Positions 13,370 to 24,289 of a DNA stretch of 64,000 nucleotides are shown one piece after another (position 1 is the stretch's first letter; each line of letters opens with the position of its first letter). The translations under genes were made by a program, and so were the position numbers. A model generated the notes under the pieces. It was not told the origin of the DNA and did not search any database. It saw nothing but the letters and a program-made list of their open reading frames with translations. The DNA lies in the NCBI GenBank assembly GCA_023105745.1, contig JALGQZ010000007.1, positions 50,449,569 through 50,513,568 of the forward strand. Reading direction: 5' to 3'. The stretch is from Austropuccinia psidii. Taxonomy: Eukaryota > Basidiomycota > Pucciniomycetes > Pucciniales > Sphaerophragmiaceae.

Positions 13370-14250
13370 TTGCATCTGATAAAGAACCATTGGGTACAAT
13401 TATTGTTCATGAAGCTTAAATTATTTTGAACATTGAGAGGCCCTTTACACCAATATTGAGAAGGCCTGCATACCCAGAAAGCCCTTGAGCTTCACATCAA
13501 AAAGCTACTGTATCTTAGTGTAATAAGAAAGGTTCGTCACAATGAGGAAGTAGAAATAACAACACCAATCATAGGGGGATGGCATAAGGGAAGTTCCAGA
13601 ATGGTTGGGGACATTAGAGCTCTAAACACTTACACTGTCTCAGACAGGTATCCCATACCAAAAATCCAAATCTCCCTCACTAAAATATCTCAGAAAGTAT
13701 ACATAAGCACTATGGCTGCCCTTAAGGGATCCCAGAAAAATGTAGAGACACCAAGAGAAAGAAAATATTTGAGAATTATTGTTCATTGTGGGGTGTTTGA
13801 ATATTTAAGAATGCCTTTTGATATCAAAAAGGCACCTTCACACTTCCAAAGGATGATGAATGAAATATTCCCTAAAGATCTCTCAGAAGGATTGTTAATC
13901 ATTTACATTGATGAAATTATTGTCTGTTACAAGACTTGGGAGGAACATATATACAGACTATCAAGAATTTTGGGAAATGTACAATCTGTAAGCATGAAAA
14001 TTGCTTTAAAGAAATGTCATTTTGGATTTCAAGAACTCAAAGCCTTCAGACATGTAGTATCTTTCCAATCCCTTGGAATTGAGAAAAACAAGATTGCAAC
14101 AGTACTACTGAAACCTATTCCTCAGAAAAAAAGGGAATCCACTCATTTTTGGAATTTGCAGGTTACTAAAGGCTTCAAATCAAATACTTTGCATCCATAG
14201 AAAGAACTCTTTATGAATTGTGTGACAAAGACACAGTATTTGACCTTTGA
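13370..14250 (+). pseudogene. Reverse transcriptase remnant (A-like)
   Basis: The stretch 13601-14200 stays open for 199 codons and contains MVGDIRALNTYTVSDRYPIP, the strand before the palm, EYLRMPF and LIIYIDEII. In related copies the last motif is YIDDII, the metal-binding pair of the RT active site. Here the second Asp is Glu. The normally conserved GFHQNV has become GSQKNV. The part before 13600 is recognisable (DKEPLGTII, LRRPAYP) but full of stops. An internal deletion begins at about 14245, so the RT runs into the integrase region without an RNase H domain. Confidence 0.85.
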
Positions 14251-14284
14251 GGAAGTAAGGGACAGGTATAATCAAGATAAGAAC

Positions 14285-15331
14285 TGTACCATTCTTTGCC
14301 AATTGCTTACTAAACACTATAAGGATAACTACTTGATACATGCCTTGGATGAAATATGGAAGAAGTAATATGATGAAGGAAGATTTCATTTACTTGATGA
14401 CATAATTTACCATAGGACTAAACACACATGATGATCTTTGTTGAGAGATCCTTAATCTATCTTGTATTAAAGGAATGCCATTAAATCCCCTTTTCAGGAC
14501 CCCTATATGAGGACAGAACAAGGGATACAGTCAAGAACTTTATATGGTGACCAATGTGGCAAAAAGATGTTTCAGAATATTGACAAACCTGTGATAGATT
14601 TCAAAAGGAAAAGAAATCCACTGGAAAAAGACTTGAAAATATGATCAAAATCCAAGAACCCAGAAGGCCTTGGGAAATTGTCCATATTGATTGGGTAACT
14701 GGCCTACCACCAGGGGGTGATAGAAGCTATAATGCATGCCTAATGAATTTTGAAATGTTCAGTAATACTCCAATCTTTTTGCCATTTCACACAGATGATA
14801 CAGCCATGGATACAGTTCTTCTGATATGGGATAGAGTATAAGCATGGACTAGCATATTCACAAAAATTATTATTGAAACAGATGCCAAATTCACCTCAGC
14901 ACTATGGGCAAACCTTCTCCAGCTATTTTGAGGAAAGTTATCCTTCTCTAAAACCTGCAGCTCACAAACTGATGGTCTAGCTGAAATAATATCTAAAACT
15001 GTGAAAGACATGTTCAGATGATTTTTTGCATATTGCCTAGAGTTCAAATATTGCAATTGGTTCACCCATGATGGGCTTACCATTCTACTTGAACTCGAAT
15101 TAGCATATTAAAAATACATTCATGCCAGTACCAAGCAGACTCCTGCCATTCTAAAAAAAGGATGGAATCCCAGATTGCCCCAATATTTCTTGAGGAAAGA
15201 GTTGGTTGAGATATATCCCACAGATTCTAGCTTCAAACCAATGCTATACAAATCTGGAAAGCATGCAGTAAGGTGCATGGAGGACTGATTTTCATATTTC
15301 AAAGACAAATGGGACAATACACATGCTACTC
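14285..15331 (+). pseudogene. Integrase remnant (A-like), cut by chromovirus LTR
   Basis: Pieces in all three frames match the integrase of elements A, C and D. They include LDEIWKK, then IQEPRRPWEIVHIDWVTGLP around the first catalytic Asp, FTSALW after the second, and QTDGLAE around the catalytic Glu. The second block has decayed from SDRDPKF to ETDAKF. There are at least six in-frame stops. The frame ends at KDKWDN where the next element's LTR begins at 15332. Confidence 0.8.
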
Positions 15332-17690
15332 TGTCACAACCATGGCAATTACCCTCCTGGACTCCATATGGCATATCAGTACCATATCAATTTTATGGAG
15401 ATTTGGCCAGATCCATAATACCGGCGAAAGTGGCCCCCTCATCTTTTATGAGCTTTTATGGTCATTTTCACTTCTGGGGCCAACCTGGCCCCTTCACCAT
15501 CATCAGGGCCTTCCTGGCCCTTCTATGCTTTTGGGCACTCTTTGGTATTTTCCAGTCCACAGGGAAAATACAGCCAAAAATCCTGTATTTGGCTTTTTAA
15601 GCTTTAAATACAGTTTTGCGCATTTTGTGCACTTTTGTGCATTTTGTGCATTTTTGCTGTATTCAGCTGTATATGCCATTTTACCATGTATTATGGGAAA
15701 TATGTCCAAAAGGACATATCAGGCCTTTTGGGGCTTAATTGCAAAGATTTGTGCATTTTGTGCACTTTTGTGAAGTTTGTGCATTTCTGTGCATTTTGCA
15801 CATTTTTGGGCAAATATAGTTTTAAAGCTTTATTAGCTGTATTTGGCCAAAAAACCAAAAGTGGCCAAAAACCCCAAAAGCCACTTTGTCACCTCTGAAG
15901 CCTCCAAAACCCAATTTTCACTCTTATCCTCCTGGCATAATTCCAAAATACCTTTGGCCACTTTCAACCTTCAATAACCAAAAATGCCATAAATGGTGTT
16001 ATACAGCATTATGCACATTTTTTCACCAGAAACTCAATGGTTCATAAATCAGATGGTTATTTCAACTTTTTATTCAGGTAATAAAGGCATCACGTCCTCC
16101 AGAGGATTCATCAAGGCTCAAGGACAAGTGTCAATCTCAAATACCAATGGCACCATCAAGCAATCATTGGTTATTCTTATTCAATGTATTCTTCCAAGGG
16201 AATACTGGCAATAAATTATCAAGGGATATTCAAGAGGAAGTTCAAAACAGTTTGTCAAGAGTCAGTGCTCCATCAATCCACCTTGGCAACCACATTCATT
16301 TCAATACAGTCTGGATTCATCAACAGCTGTATTTCAATCATACATAATGGGAAAATAATTCAACACAGTTCATTTCCCAATCTGGAAAGGTATACACTTC
16401 ATCAAGCTGTCAATACAGCTTCAAGGATTCAATACAGACTAGCTTTCAGCCTGAAGGAGTAAAGCTCTCAACGTTTCACATATACCAGCCTCCTTTGACC
16501 TTGGGGGTTTTCCCCCCAGTTAGTTAATCTATGTTTTTTATCTTTATTTCTTTGATCATTTTTTGTTAAGTGAATACTGATATTATCAAGTCAGTCATTT
16601 AGCACCTTTTCTTTATTCTTGCTTTTCTCGTCAATGGATACTTGGTGGTGATATCCTTACTAATTCCATTGTTCATTTTGGCATGTTGGAACAGTGATTA
16701 AGGACTTACTTGATTGACTCTTTGGCCATTTTGTGTCTCTTTCCTCTTATTGCATCTCATCTTTGTACCTGCATATTTATCAGAGGAATTCAATTCTTTA
16801 TTTTCTTTTCTTTATTCTTTTGGAGACTTCCAAGTGAGTTCCATGATTGCTGAGTGCCAGGCCACTCTTGCTTTTCTGTCCAAGAGCCCTTGTGACATTA
16901 TACTAGTTAACTCATAATTTCTTTTCATTCTGTTCATTCTTTCTTTATAATATCATTCACTCATTTCATTGAAATTATGACTCTTTAATGCTTATGAACT
17001 TTATGATTTATTGTCACCTCTCAATTTTCTCTCCTTCATTCTTCATTCTGAAAATTGAAAGCTGGACCAATTTTATGTTTGTTTCTCTTTTTTTAAATCT
17101 TTTGCAAATCATCAAATCAATTTTATTCATAATCCAGGTTTAATTTTAAAGTTTATTTTGAAATTTCTCATCAAATTCATTCAGACACATTATTCACATC
17201 AAGATTCATTTTTGATTCATCCTTCAGGAATTTTGATTTTGAAGAAGAGCTCACTTTATTTGAGTTGATTGATTGATTTGGCATAAGTGAAATTGACTTC
17301 AAGAAAATTGATTAACCTGAAAATTTTATTGATTTTGCTTACTTTCACATCAAGAACTTTGACATAAATTGATTTTGCTTCAAGATTTCATTTGATTGAT
17401 TGATTTTCTGCAAGATTTTGATTTTGAATTTGATTTATTTGACATATTGATTTATTGACTTGAAGAATTCATTTTGACATTTGATTGATTGATTTACCTC
17501 AAGATTTCTTTTTACTCATTAATTTTTCTTCAAGACATTGATTTAATTTTGACTTCAACACTTCATTTCAAATATGATTAATTAATGTACCTGAAAATTT
17601 TTATTTGATTAATTGGTTTTCCTCAATATTTGATTGTTTATTTTTTGACTTCAAGCAAATTTTGATTTTTTTATTCATTTATCTTAATTT
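15332..17690 (+). mobile_element. 5' LTR of chromovirus CV
   Basis: It begins TGTCACAACCATGG, identical in plan to the LTR start at 58948, which follows a purine tract, and to the reverse copy ending at 2827. The right end is approximate: similarity to the reverse copy fades near GACTTCAAGCA (about 17650-17690), and the gag start codon is at 17705. Within it are runs of TGCATTTTG/TGCACTTTT units (15617-15655 and 15750-15810) and TGATT/CAAG-rich sequence at 17200-17560. The length of about 2.3 kb is long for an LTR. Open frames inside it are also seen in the other LTR copies and are not taken as genes. Confidence 0.8.
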
Positions 17691-17704
17691 TTATTCCCAA
17701 AATC

Positions 17705-18990
17705 ATGCCTGTTCAACATTCACTCCTGAAGGAAAGACAAGATCTCAGGCCAGAGCTCAAGCTGTTCTCACTCCAACTCCAAGAGCTCCTCTTGATCCAA
17801 CACCAGCAGTTTCTCAACTGAGGGCCCATTGTGGAGGGAGCAGCACCATCCAGGAAGGAAGGAAGAGTGCCAAGAAGATCAATTTCATTTTCAGGAGTAG
17901 TTGGTGGACTTCCAGGAACTTCAAGGACCATTTTCAGAGGTCCTGGGGAAGATGGTGAAGAGGAAGAGTCTGATGGTACTGAAGGTGTTACGGCTCCTGT
18001 GGGTGGATCCCAAGGTACTGGAGGGCCAACTCTAGCCCAGTCTAATCAGCCTGTCTCTCATCAGTCTGAACCATCTCTATTGGCCATTATGCATCAAATG
18101 ACTCAAAATATGGCCAATCTTCAAGCAGTTTCATATTTTGAAGCACCAAGACCACCAGCATTCAAGACTCCATCTATGAAGGCACTACAATGCTTTGATG
18201 GTACTCAACCCTTCAAAGTTCAAAGCTTCATTCAGTCTTGTCAATTGATTTTTCATAATGATCAGGCAGATTTCTCTCAATACAGAAAGAAAGTTCTCTA
18301 TGCCACTTCATTTCTCATTGGCAGGGCTGCAAAATGGATTGAGCCTTATATTTCCAATCTCACCAATCAAGTTTTAAATTACCTTCTCAATTCTTGGAAT
18401 TTGTTTGAATCACAACTCTTTACTATGTTTGGGGACCCAAATGAAGTCAGAAAAGCTGAAGCAGAGTTGGATTCTTTAAGAATGAAAGAAGGTGGGAATG
18501 TATCTTTATACATAGCTGATTTCAGAAGTCTGGTATCAAGAATTGGGCATTGGGGTGAAAGGGCTCTTATTCATCATTTCAGGAAGGGATTGCCATCCAG
18601 GATTTTGAATCAATTGGCCTCCCATCCTTTAAGATTTAATGGATATTACCCTGGAGCTTGAGACAAGGTACCATAAGAGGCAAAAGGAAAAGAGTAATCA
18701 TCAAGAGAAGAATACAGAATCCTCGAAGTCAAGTTCTTCTCATCCTAAAAATTCCTCAAGCTAAAGTCAAAAGAAGAAGAAGAATTTTCAGAAGAGGGAC
18801 AAACCCCATTCTTCTTTCTTGAATCAAGATTTCAAGTTTATGAATTATGAAAAAGAAAGAAGAATCAAGGAGGGTTTATGTACCTATTGTGGTGGGAAGC
18901 ATAGTCTTGAGTCCTGTTTCAAAAGGCCTCAAAACAAGCTTACCCAACCGTCAGGCAAATTTCCCAGCCAGGGAAAAGCCTTAGTGAGGA
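17705..18990 (+). pseudogene. CV gag (capsid and zinc knuckle), frameshifted
   Basis: Structural protein gene of the chromovirus. An ATG at 17705 (MPVQHS) starts it, but the frame changes near 17728 and again near 17825. The longest intact piece, 17831-18661, gives MEGAAPSRKEGR, an acidic EDGEEEESDGTEG stretch and a capsid-like region from PPAFKTPSMKALQCFDGT to HHFRKGLPSRILNQL. A further shift just before 18661 puts the basic, Ser-rich tail in another frame. A zinc knuckle of form C-x2-C-x3-H-x4-C (CTYCGGKHSLESC) lies at about 18880-18920; most knuckles have x4 before the His. I infer a normal gag of about 420 residues broken by three or more indels. Confidence 0.85.
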
Positions 18991-19049
18991 CCATGTTGTG
19001 CTCAATGGTCCTCACTGTTTTCCATCCAGAGCACAATTGTGCCTTCTGA

Positions 19050-19290
19050 ATACTGGTGTCAAGAATTCTCTTAAATTCTCTGTTTTTTCTTCTCTTTCTG
19101 ATGTTTTTTACAGTATTCTCATTGATGCTGGTGCTACCAACTCATTCATTGCAAAGAAGTTTGTTCAAAAGTATTCTTTGAATATGTCAGAGCTTCCAGA
19201 GAAGATTCCCCTTATAATCTTGGACTCCTCTGAGTCCCCTTCCTTATTTGTGACTCACCATACTCAATATATGATTTAGCTTCCTTCATT
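19050..19290 (+). pseudogene. CV aspartic protease remnant
   Basis: The frame open from 18998 to 19279 contains SILIDAGATNSFIAKKFV, the region of a retroviral-type aspartic protease, which in the family usually reads D-S/T-G-A. Here it is DAG, which may weaken activity. The frame closes at 19279. The DNA up to about 19650 keeps weak similarity to the protease-RT linker but is broken by stops. It lies between gag and RT as expected for Ty3/gypsy order. Confidence 0.75.
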
Positions 19291-19651
19291 CCCAATCTTT
19301 GAATGGGAATTTTCAGTCATTGATACTCCCAAGGGAGAAGACCTCATACGCTTTGCCTTTCTTAATCATTTTAATCCATCTCTTGATTGGGGGCAAGGGA
19401 TGATCACCTTTACAACTGATCATAAGGACTATAATGATCCTTAAAATTATTTCAGTAATGACTTTTCTTCTTCTAAATCATGATCAGCTCTTGTTGGTGA
19501 TTCTAGAACACCATCATTTCCCTCTTCTGTCCATATTCCTTCCCTTAATTCCCATAGGTCATTACTATCCTCTAGAGATGAAGTCTTCAAAGAGATTCAA
19601 GATGTTGGGTCAGATAACTATGTATCTTAACTTCATCTCTTCTTTGGGAAT

Positions 19652-20540
19652 ATGGACCTTCCTCCTTCATCTTATCATGACTCCCTGGAGGAGTTGTGGG
19701 ATGAAGAGGAAGAGCCAGAAGAAATAGAAACCGTGATGAAGGTTTTTCCTTCTGTTTATCACCAGTACTTGGATGTATTCTCCAAGGTGAAAGCAGAGAA
19801 ATTTCTTCCTCACCGCGCCTGTAATCATCATATTGAGCTGGAGGGGTCTCCACCTCCAGTTGGGGGTGATCTACTCTTTATCAAACCAAGAGTCAGATAC
19901 ACTCAGGGCCTAAATTTCAGAGAATGTAGAGAAACATTGTATCTGGCCAAGATCCTCTTCAACAGGAGCACCTGTCCTCTTTGTCAAAAGGAAAGATGGT
20001 GGCCTTGATTTGTGTGTTTATTACCCCAAACTCAATGCTGTTACTAGGAAGAACAAGTATTCTGTTCCTCCTATGAATCACCTTCTAACTGTTTTCAAGG
20101 GTTCTTTTGTCTTCTCCAAGATTCATTTGTGTGGGGCATATAACCTGCTCAGAATCAAGGTAGATGATGAAAATTTGACCTGTTTTAGAACCAAATATGG
20201 CAGTTATGAGTATTTGGTTATGCCATTTGGGCTCACCACTGCTCCTGCCTCTTTTCAAAATCTTTTCAATGATATTTTCTATGATCTTCTTGACTTTTAT
20301 GTTGTGGTTTGTTTGGATGACATTATGGTCTTTTCCAAGTCTGAGGAAGAACATGTCACTCATGTGTCCACTGTTCTTGCCAGACTAAGAGCCAATAACC
20401 TCTTTGCTAAGGCCTCCAAGTGCCTATTTCATGTTTCTAGTGTAAAGTATGTAGGTTATGTTTTTTGTTCTGAAGGACTCAAGATAGACCAAGAAAAAGT
20501 CCAGCAAATTCTCAATTGGCCACCTCCAAGAAACCTCTAG
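19652..20540 (+). pseudogene. CV reverse transcriptase, inactivated
   Basis: The N-terminal part (19652-19870) carries FPSVYHQYLDVFSK and HHIELEGSPPP, then the frame is lost until about 20010. From there to 20540 the palm is clear: LNAVTRKNKYSVPP, TKYGSYEYLVMPFGL, CLDDIMVFS and LKIDQEKVQQILNWP. Two active-site changes are visible. The first metal-binding Asp, in a block that normally reads FSKIDL, is His (FSKIHL). The YLDD box is CLDD. The domain would read RNA into DNA in the virus-like particle, but this copy cannot have worked since those changes. Confidence 0.88.
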
Positions 20541-20985
20541 GCTCTTCAATAATTCCATGGCTTTGCCAATTTTTACCACCATTTCATCAAGAATTATTCA
20601 GATGAGATTAGTTCACTCACAAGTTTCCTCAAGAAAGATTCCTGTTTTCCCCTCAATGAGGAAGCTCTTAGACAGTTTAATCAACTACAAGAGGAATTCA
20701 CCATTTCTCCAATCCTTTCTCACTTTGATCCTTCGGTACCCACCATTGTAGAGACTGATGCTTCATATTATGCCTTGGGTTCTGTACTGAGTCAGATTTC
20801 TGCCTCAGGAAAACATCCCATTGCATTTAATAGCCGCAAGCTTCTCCCAGCTGAGCTCAACTATGAGATTCATGACAAGGAACTCCTTGGCATTGTCTGG
20901 GCTCTCAAGCACCGGAGAGCTTTTCTCCTTTTGCGTTCTTCCTCTTTTGAAGTACCCACAGATCATTAATAACTTCAATACTTCA
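20540..20985 (+). pseudogene. CV RNase H domain remnant
   Basis: After a stop at 20540, TDASYYALGSVLSQISASGK (about 20752-20815) and AELNYEIHDKELLGIVWAL (about 20850-20905) are the usual RNase H blocks that follow RT in Ty3/gypsy elements. The Asp in TDAS and the Glu in HDKELL, both expected active-site residues, are present. The connection piece 20557-20751 is in another frame. A stop at about 20967 ends the domain. Confidence 0.8.
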
Positions 20986-22112
20986 TGACAGCAAAGATTC
21001 TCACTTGCCGTCAAGCCCGGTGGGTTGAATTTCTCTCTGAATTCCATTTTTCAATAACTTACCTCCCTGGCCCCCTGGCCACCATTCCAGATGAATTTTC
21101 ACATCAGGATTACATTTACCCAGAGAGGGGGGAAGATTTCATCAGAAAGACTACAAGGAATTATCAAAAAATAATCAAGAAAGATGAACTTGAAGCCTCA
21201 ATATTCTTTGCAGTTAAGGTGGAATCATTGTCAAGTTTAATTGACTCAATTCAGAGAGAATTATGGCAAGATTCTCAATATCAAAGTATTCTTCAAGATT
21301 TCGGAAAAGTTAAATTTGTTCAAGATTATTCTCTTGATTCCTCTTCCCAAATTTTCCTGTTCAAAGATTGGGTGGTGGTCCCAAATGACCCCACAATTCA
21401 ACTCAGCATATTTCAAAAGAGGCATAAATCTCCTTAAGCTGGACACCCTAGCCAAGAGAAGACTCTCAACCTAGTCAAGTGGGATTTTCACTAGTCTGGC
21501 ATGACTCAATTTATCAAGGATTATGTCTCATACTGTCAACAGTCTTCAAGAAAAAAAACCTTTCATCACAAGAAGTTTGGAGTCCTCAAACCTCTACCAA
21601 TTCCAAATGGTCCTTTTATTTGCTTTTCAATGGATTTCATCACTCAATTGCCACTGTTCAATTCATTTGACTCAATCCTTGTCATAGTGGACAGATTCTC
21701 ACAAATGGCAGTTTTTATTCCAACAATGTCCTCAATAACTTTATTAGAGTTGGCCTATTTATTCATCAAGAATATTTTCTCAAAGCATGGCCTTACTTCA
21801 AGCATTGTTAGTGATAGAGGGTCTCATTTTGTTTCTTCCTTTTGGACAAATCTTTGTTAGCAGCTCCAGATTTCAAGAGATCTGTGAGCTGCTTACCATA
21901 CAGAAACTGATGGATAGACAGAGAGGGTAAATCAGATACTAGACCAGTACCTTTGGATGAATGTTGGTTATCATCAAGATGATTGGAACACCTGGCTCCC
22001 TTTGGCTTAATTTGCCTACAATGACTCTGACAAATCTTCAGCAAAACAATCACCATTTTTCACTGTTTATGGAAGAGATCCACATTTTTCCTCAGCTCAC
22101 ATTACTCAAGAC
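20985..22112 (+). pseudogene. CV integrase, N-terminal and core part
   Basis: The part 20985-21437 covers the linker (TCRQARWVEFLSEFHFSITY) and the start of the zinc-binding region. 21501-21860 gives the CQQSSRKK end of that region and the catalytic core: SMDFITQLP with the first Asp, IVSDRGSHF with the second, then after a stop HTETDG-TERVNQ with the Glu. All three catalytic residues survive, but the zinc-binding CxxC is CQQS. Stops at about 21858, 21890 and elsewhere break the frame. The gene stops at 22112 in the block TVYGRDPHFSSAHITQD, where element A is inserted, and resumes at 57559. Confidence 0.88.
22108..22112 (+). repeat. Target-site duplication of element A, left (AAGAC)
   Basis: The five bases before the LTR start at 22113 equal the five bases after the LTR end at 57558 (57559-57563). 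Five base pairs is the usual duplication for Ty3/gypsy integration. The duplication shows that the 35.4 kb between them entered as one element plus later insertions. Confidence 0.95.
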
Positions 22113-23534
22113 TGTGAGCCTTAGAGGTATTTTCATATACCCAAAAGACCACAAATAAAAAATTAACATATAAATATAAATAAAATAAATTTATTTATAT
22201 TATTAAAATGAAAATTAAAATACAAATATAAATATATATAATTGAAAATCTAATTACAATTTAAATATAAAATTACTTTAAATTTTAAAATTGTAAAAAC
22301 ACATTTATACTTGAAAAAATTAAGTTAAAATGAATTTTTAACAAAATCATCAAAAATAAAATAAAGTTTATCATAGCTTTTTATTCAATAAATAAACAAA
22401 CAAAAATTATTTCACCATTGGATTCCTCATAAAAAATTAGGTGAGGTCACCTTTGAGTGAAATTTCTGTAACTCAACTCAAAATAAGCTTAAATTGAGTT
22501 TTTAGTATTTTCTGTACAAAAGTTGATAATCCTCAAAACATGGATTTAATTGACACCAGACATAGTGTTAACCACCTAATTATGTGTTAAAATTGAGGTG
22601 TTGTGTATAGTTTAGAAGCTATGAGGAATTGAAGTATTTTCAATTGAATTCAATTGAAATGTCAAAATGTGCGTGTGTATCACATAAGTGAACTTTTATT
22701 TACATATGAGGTATCAATTATTACTGCACTGTACTGTATAATTCAATTGAATTACATATGTAAATTACAAGTATAATACATGATGAGGAATTAAAGGAAA
22801 AAATAAATTGGAAAGATTAAAATTGGGGGGAGAAGGAACTCTAGCTCTAAGGGGGAGCCAGACCCCCAAAATCCTTGCTGAGAGGTGTGGGATGTCAAAA
22901 TCCATGCAAACGTTCATCACTTTTGGCCTGGAATTGAGTCACAGGGTCTGTGACTCAATTGATGATGAGGTTTTGATACCAACCAGGGTAGTTTTAACTG
23001 TTGCCAAGAGGGTAAAACTACCCTTAAAATAAATCAGTCTTAGTAAAAACAGCTTTAACTGGTTTCCACATCTCTTACTCACATTCTGACGTGTTTTGAA
23101 GGCTCTAGGCCAGGTATTACTATAGTAATGGCTGATTTAAGGGTCTAAAATGGCTTGAAATAACAAAAAATGGCTAAAACCAGCCCTTTTTTGGTCTAAA
23201 CCAGGGTTCAATGATTCCATAATTGGATTTTCTGTTTTCAGAGTGTTTTCCACGACTGACAAGAGTAAATTTAACTTTTTTAGTAAGAAAATTGATGGCT
23301 ATAAAAGAATGTCTTCTTAGCCCCACTTTTCTCTTCACGTTAGAATCTTTTCCTTTTATAATTAGTTTAAACACTGTTAAACCAATCAGTAAAAGATTCC
23401 AACCAACCTTTTTAAATCCTTTTAAGCCTTTCGACCTTGTGAGAAAATTAATATAATCACTGTTTGCAACTCTTATAATCATTTTTACCCCTGAACCACC
23501 CCAAAAGTGAATTAAAGAATCTTCAATCACTGAT
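22113..23534 (+). mobile_element. Element A 5' LTR, first part
   Basis: It matches the 3' LTR at 55756 base for base over most of its length, from TGTGAGCCTTAGAGG onward, through GGGGGGAGAAGGAACTC (22825) and GGTCTAAAATGGCTTG (23139). Element C interrupts it at 23535, and it resumes at 38564. The 74-codon open frame at 22808 and the minus frame at 23174-23557 recur in the other LTR only in altered form and are not considered genes. Confidence 0.92.
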
Positions 23535-24289
23535 TGTAAGGTTTGACTATGAAACAATAAGTAAAAATTACTAATATTTTACTTATTGTACTATGAATGT
23601 CCTTATAAATGCAACAAATAAGATAAAAATAATTATAACAATAAAGAATTATGATAATTATTGAGTAAAATAATTATATTATTAAATAAATATAATAATA
23701 TAATTTATATTATAAAAAAATAACATAATAAATAAATATCTTAATATAAGATAATTAATATATTTAAGAGAACTTTATTATTGTTACCAACAAACAATAA
23801 AGGTGTAAAAAATTGTTTTTTATTAATAAAAAACAATTAATAACAATAATATTACTAATATTAAAGTTATCAATTAATATAAATACTATTTATATTAATT
23901 ATAGAATTATTAAAGTAAAAATAGAGAAAAATTATTATAATAAGAGAAATAGCCTACTTTTAATTCTTAATGTAATAATTTTGAATAATTTTACACCTAA
24001 AAATGTAAATACAAATTGTTTAAATTTTAGTTACAATACTATTTAAGAGAAATTACAATTTTTCTTGATTTTACGTGGAATTGAGGTTTTTAAGAGAAAT
24101 TTAGACAAAACAATTAAATAAATGCAATAATCACATCAGAGATGAAGATTATTATAAGATAAGATTTGGCCTTTAATAATAAAAAAGGCTTATATATAAA
24201 GGATAAAGAAATTACCTTTTTTTGATGATTTAATGTTTTGTAAGCGTCTGAGGTGAAAACAGAGTAAAAAGAGCTCTACTTATAGTAAA
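23535..24289 (-). mobile_element. Element C 3' LTR, outer part
   Basis: Corresponds to 36647-37351 of the other C LTR, starting TGTAAGGTTTGACTATGAAA. It is very rich in A and T. The solo LTR of the D family is inserted after TATAGTAAA at 24289. In the other LTR the same place reads TATAGTAAATAACTTCC without an insertion. The 77-codon open frame at 23813 is LTR sequence. Confidence 0.9.

Larger units (their letters stand above)
13240..15331 (+). mobile_element. Decayed pol fragment of an A-like Ty3 element
   Basis: From about 13250 the DNA follows element A from about 42200 onward (end of protease, RT) and then the integrase part of A at 54190-55270. The RNase H portion between is missing. 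The left end meets the satellite array and the right end is cut at 15331 by the 5' LTR of the chromovirus, inside the codons for the integrase KDKWD block. Numerous stops and shifts show it is dead. It is the oldest layer of the nested stack, because everything to its right was inserted into it. Confidence 0.85.

Noticed and set aside
15273..15898. Several open frames (166, 87 and 65 codons) at the start of the CV LTR
   Set aside because: They recur in altered form in the other LTR copies (2362-2846 minus, 58905-59468 plus), have no domain and shift frames between copies.
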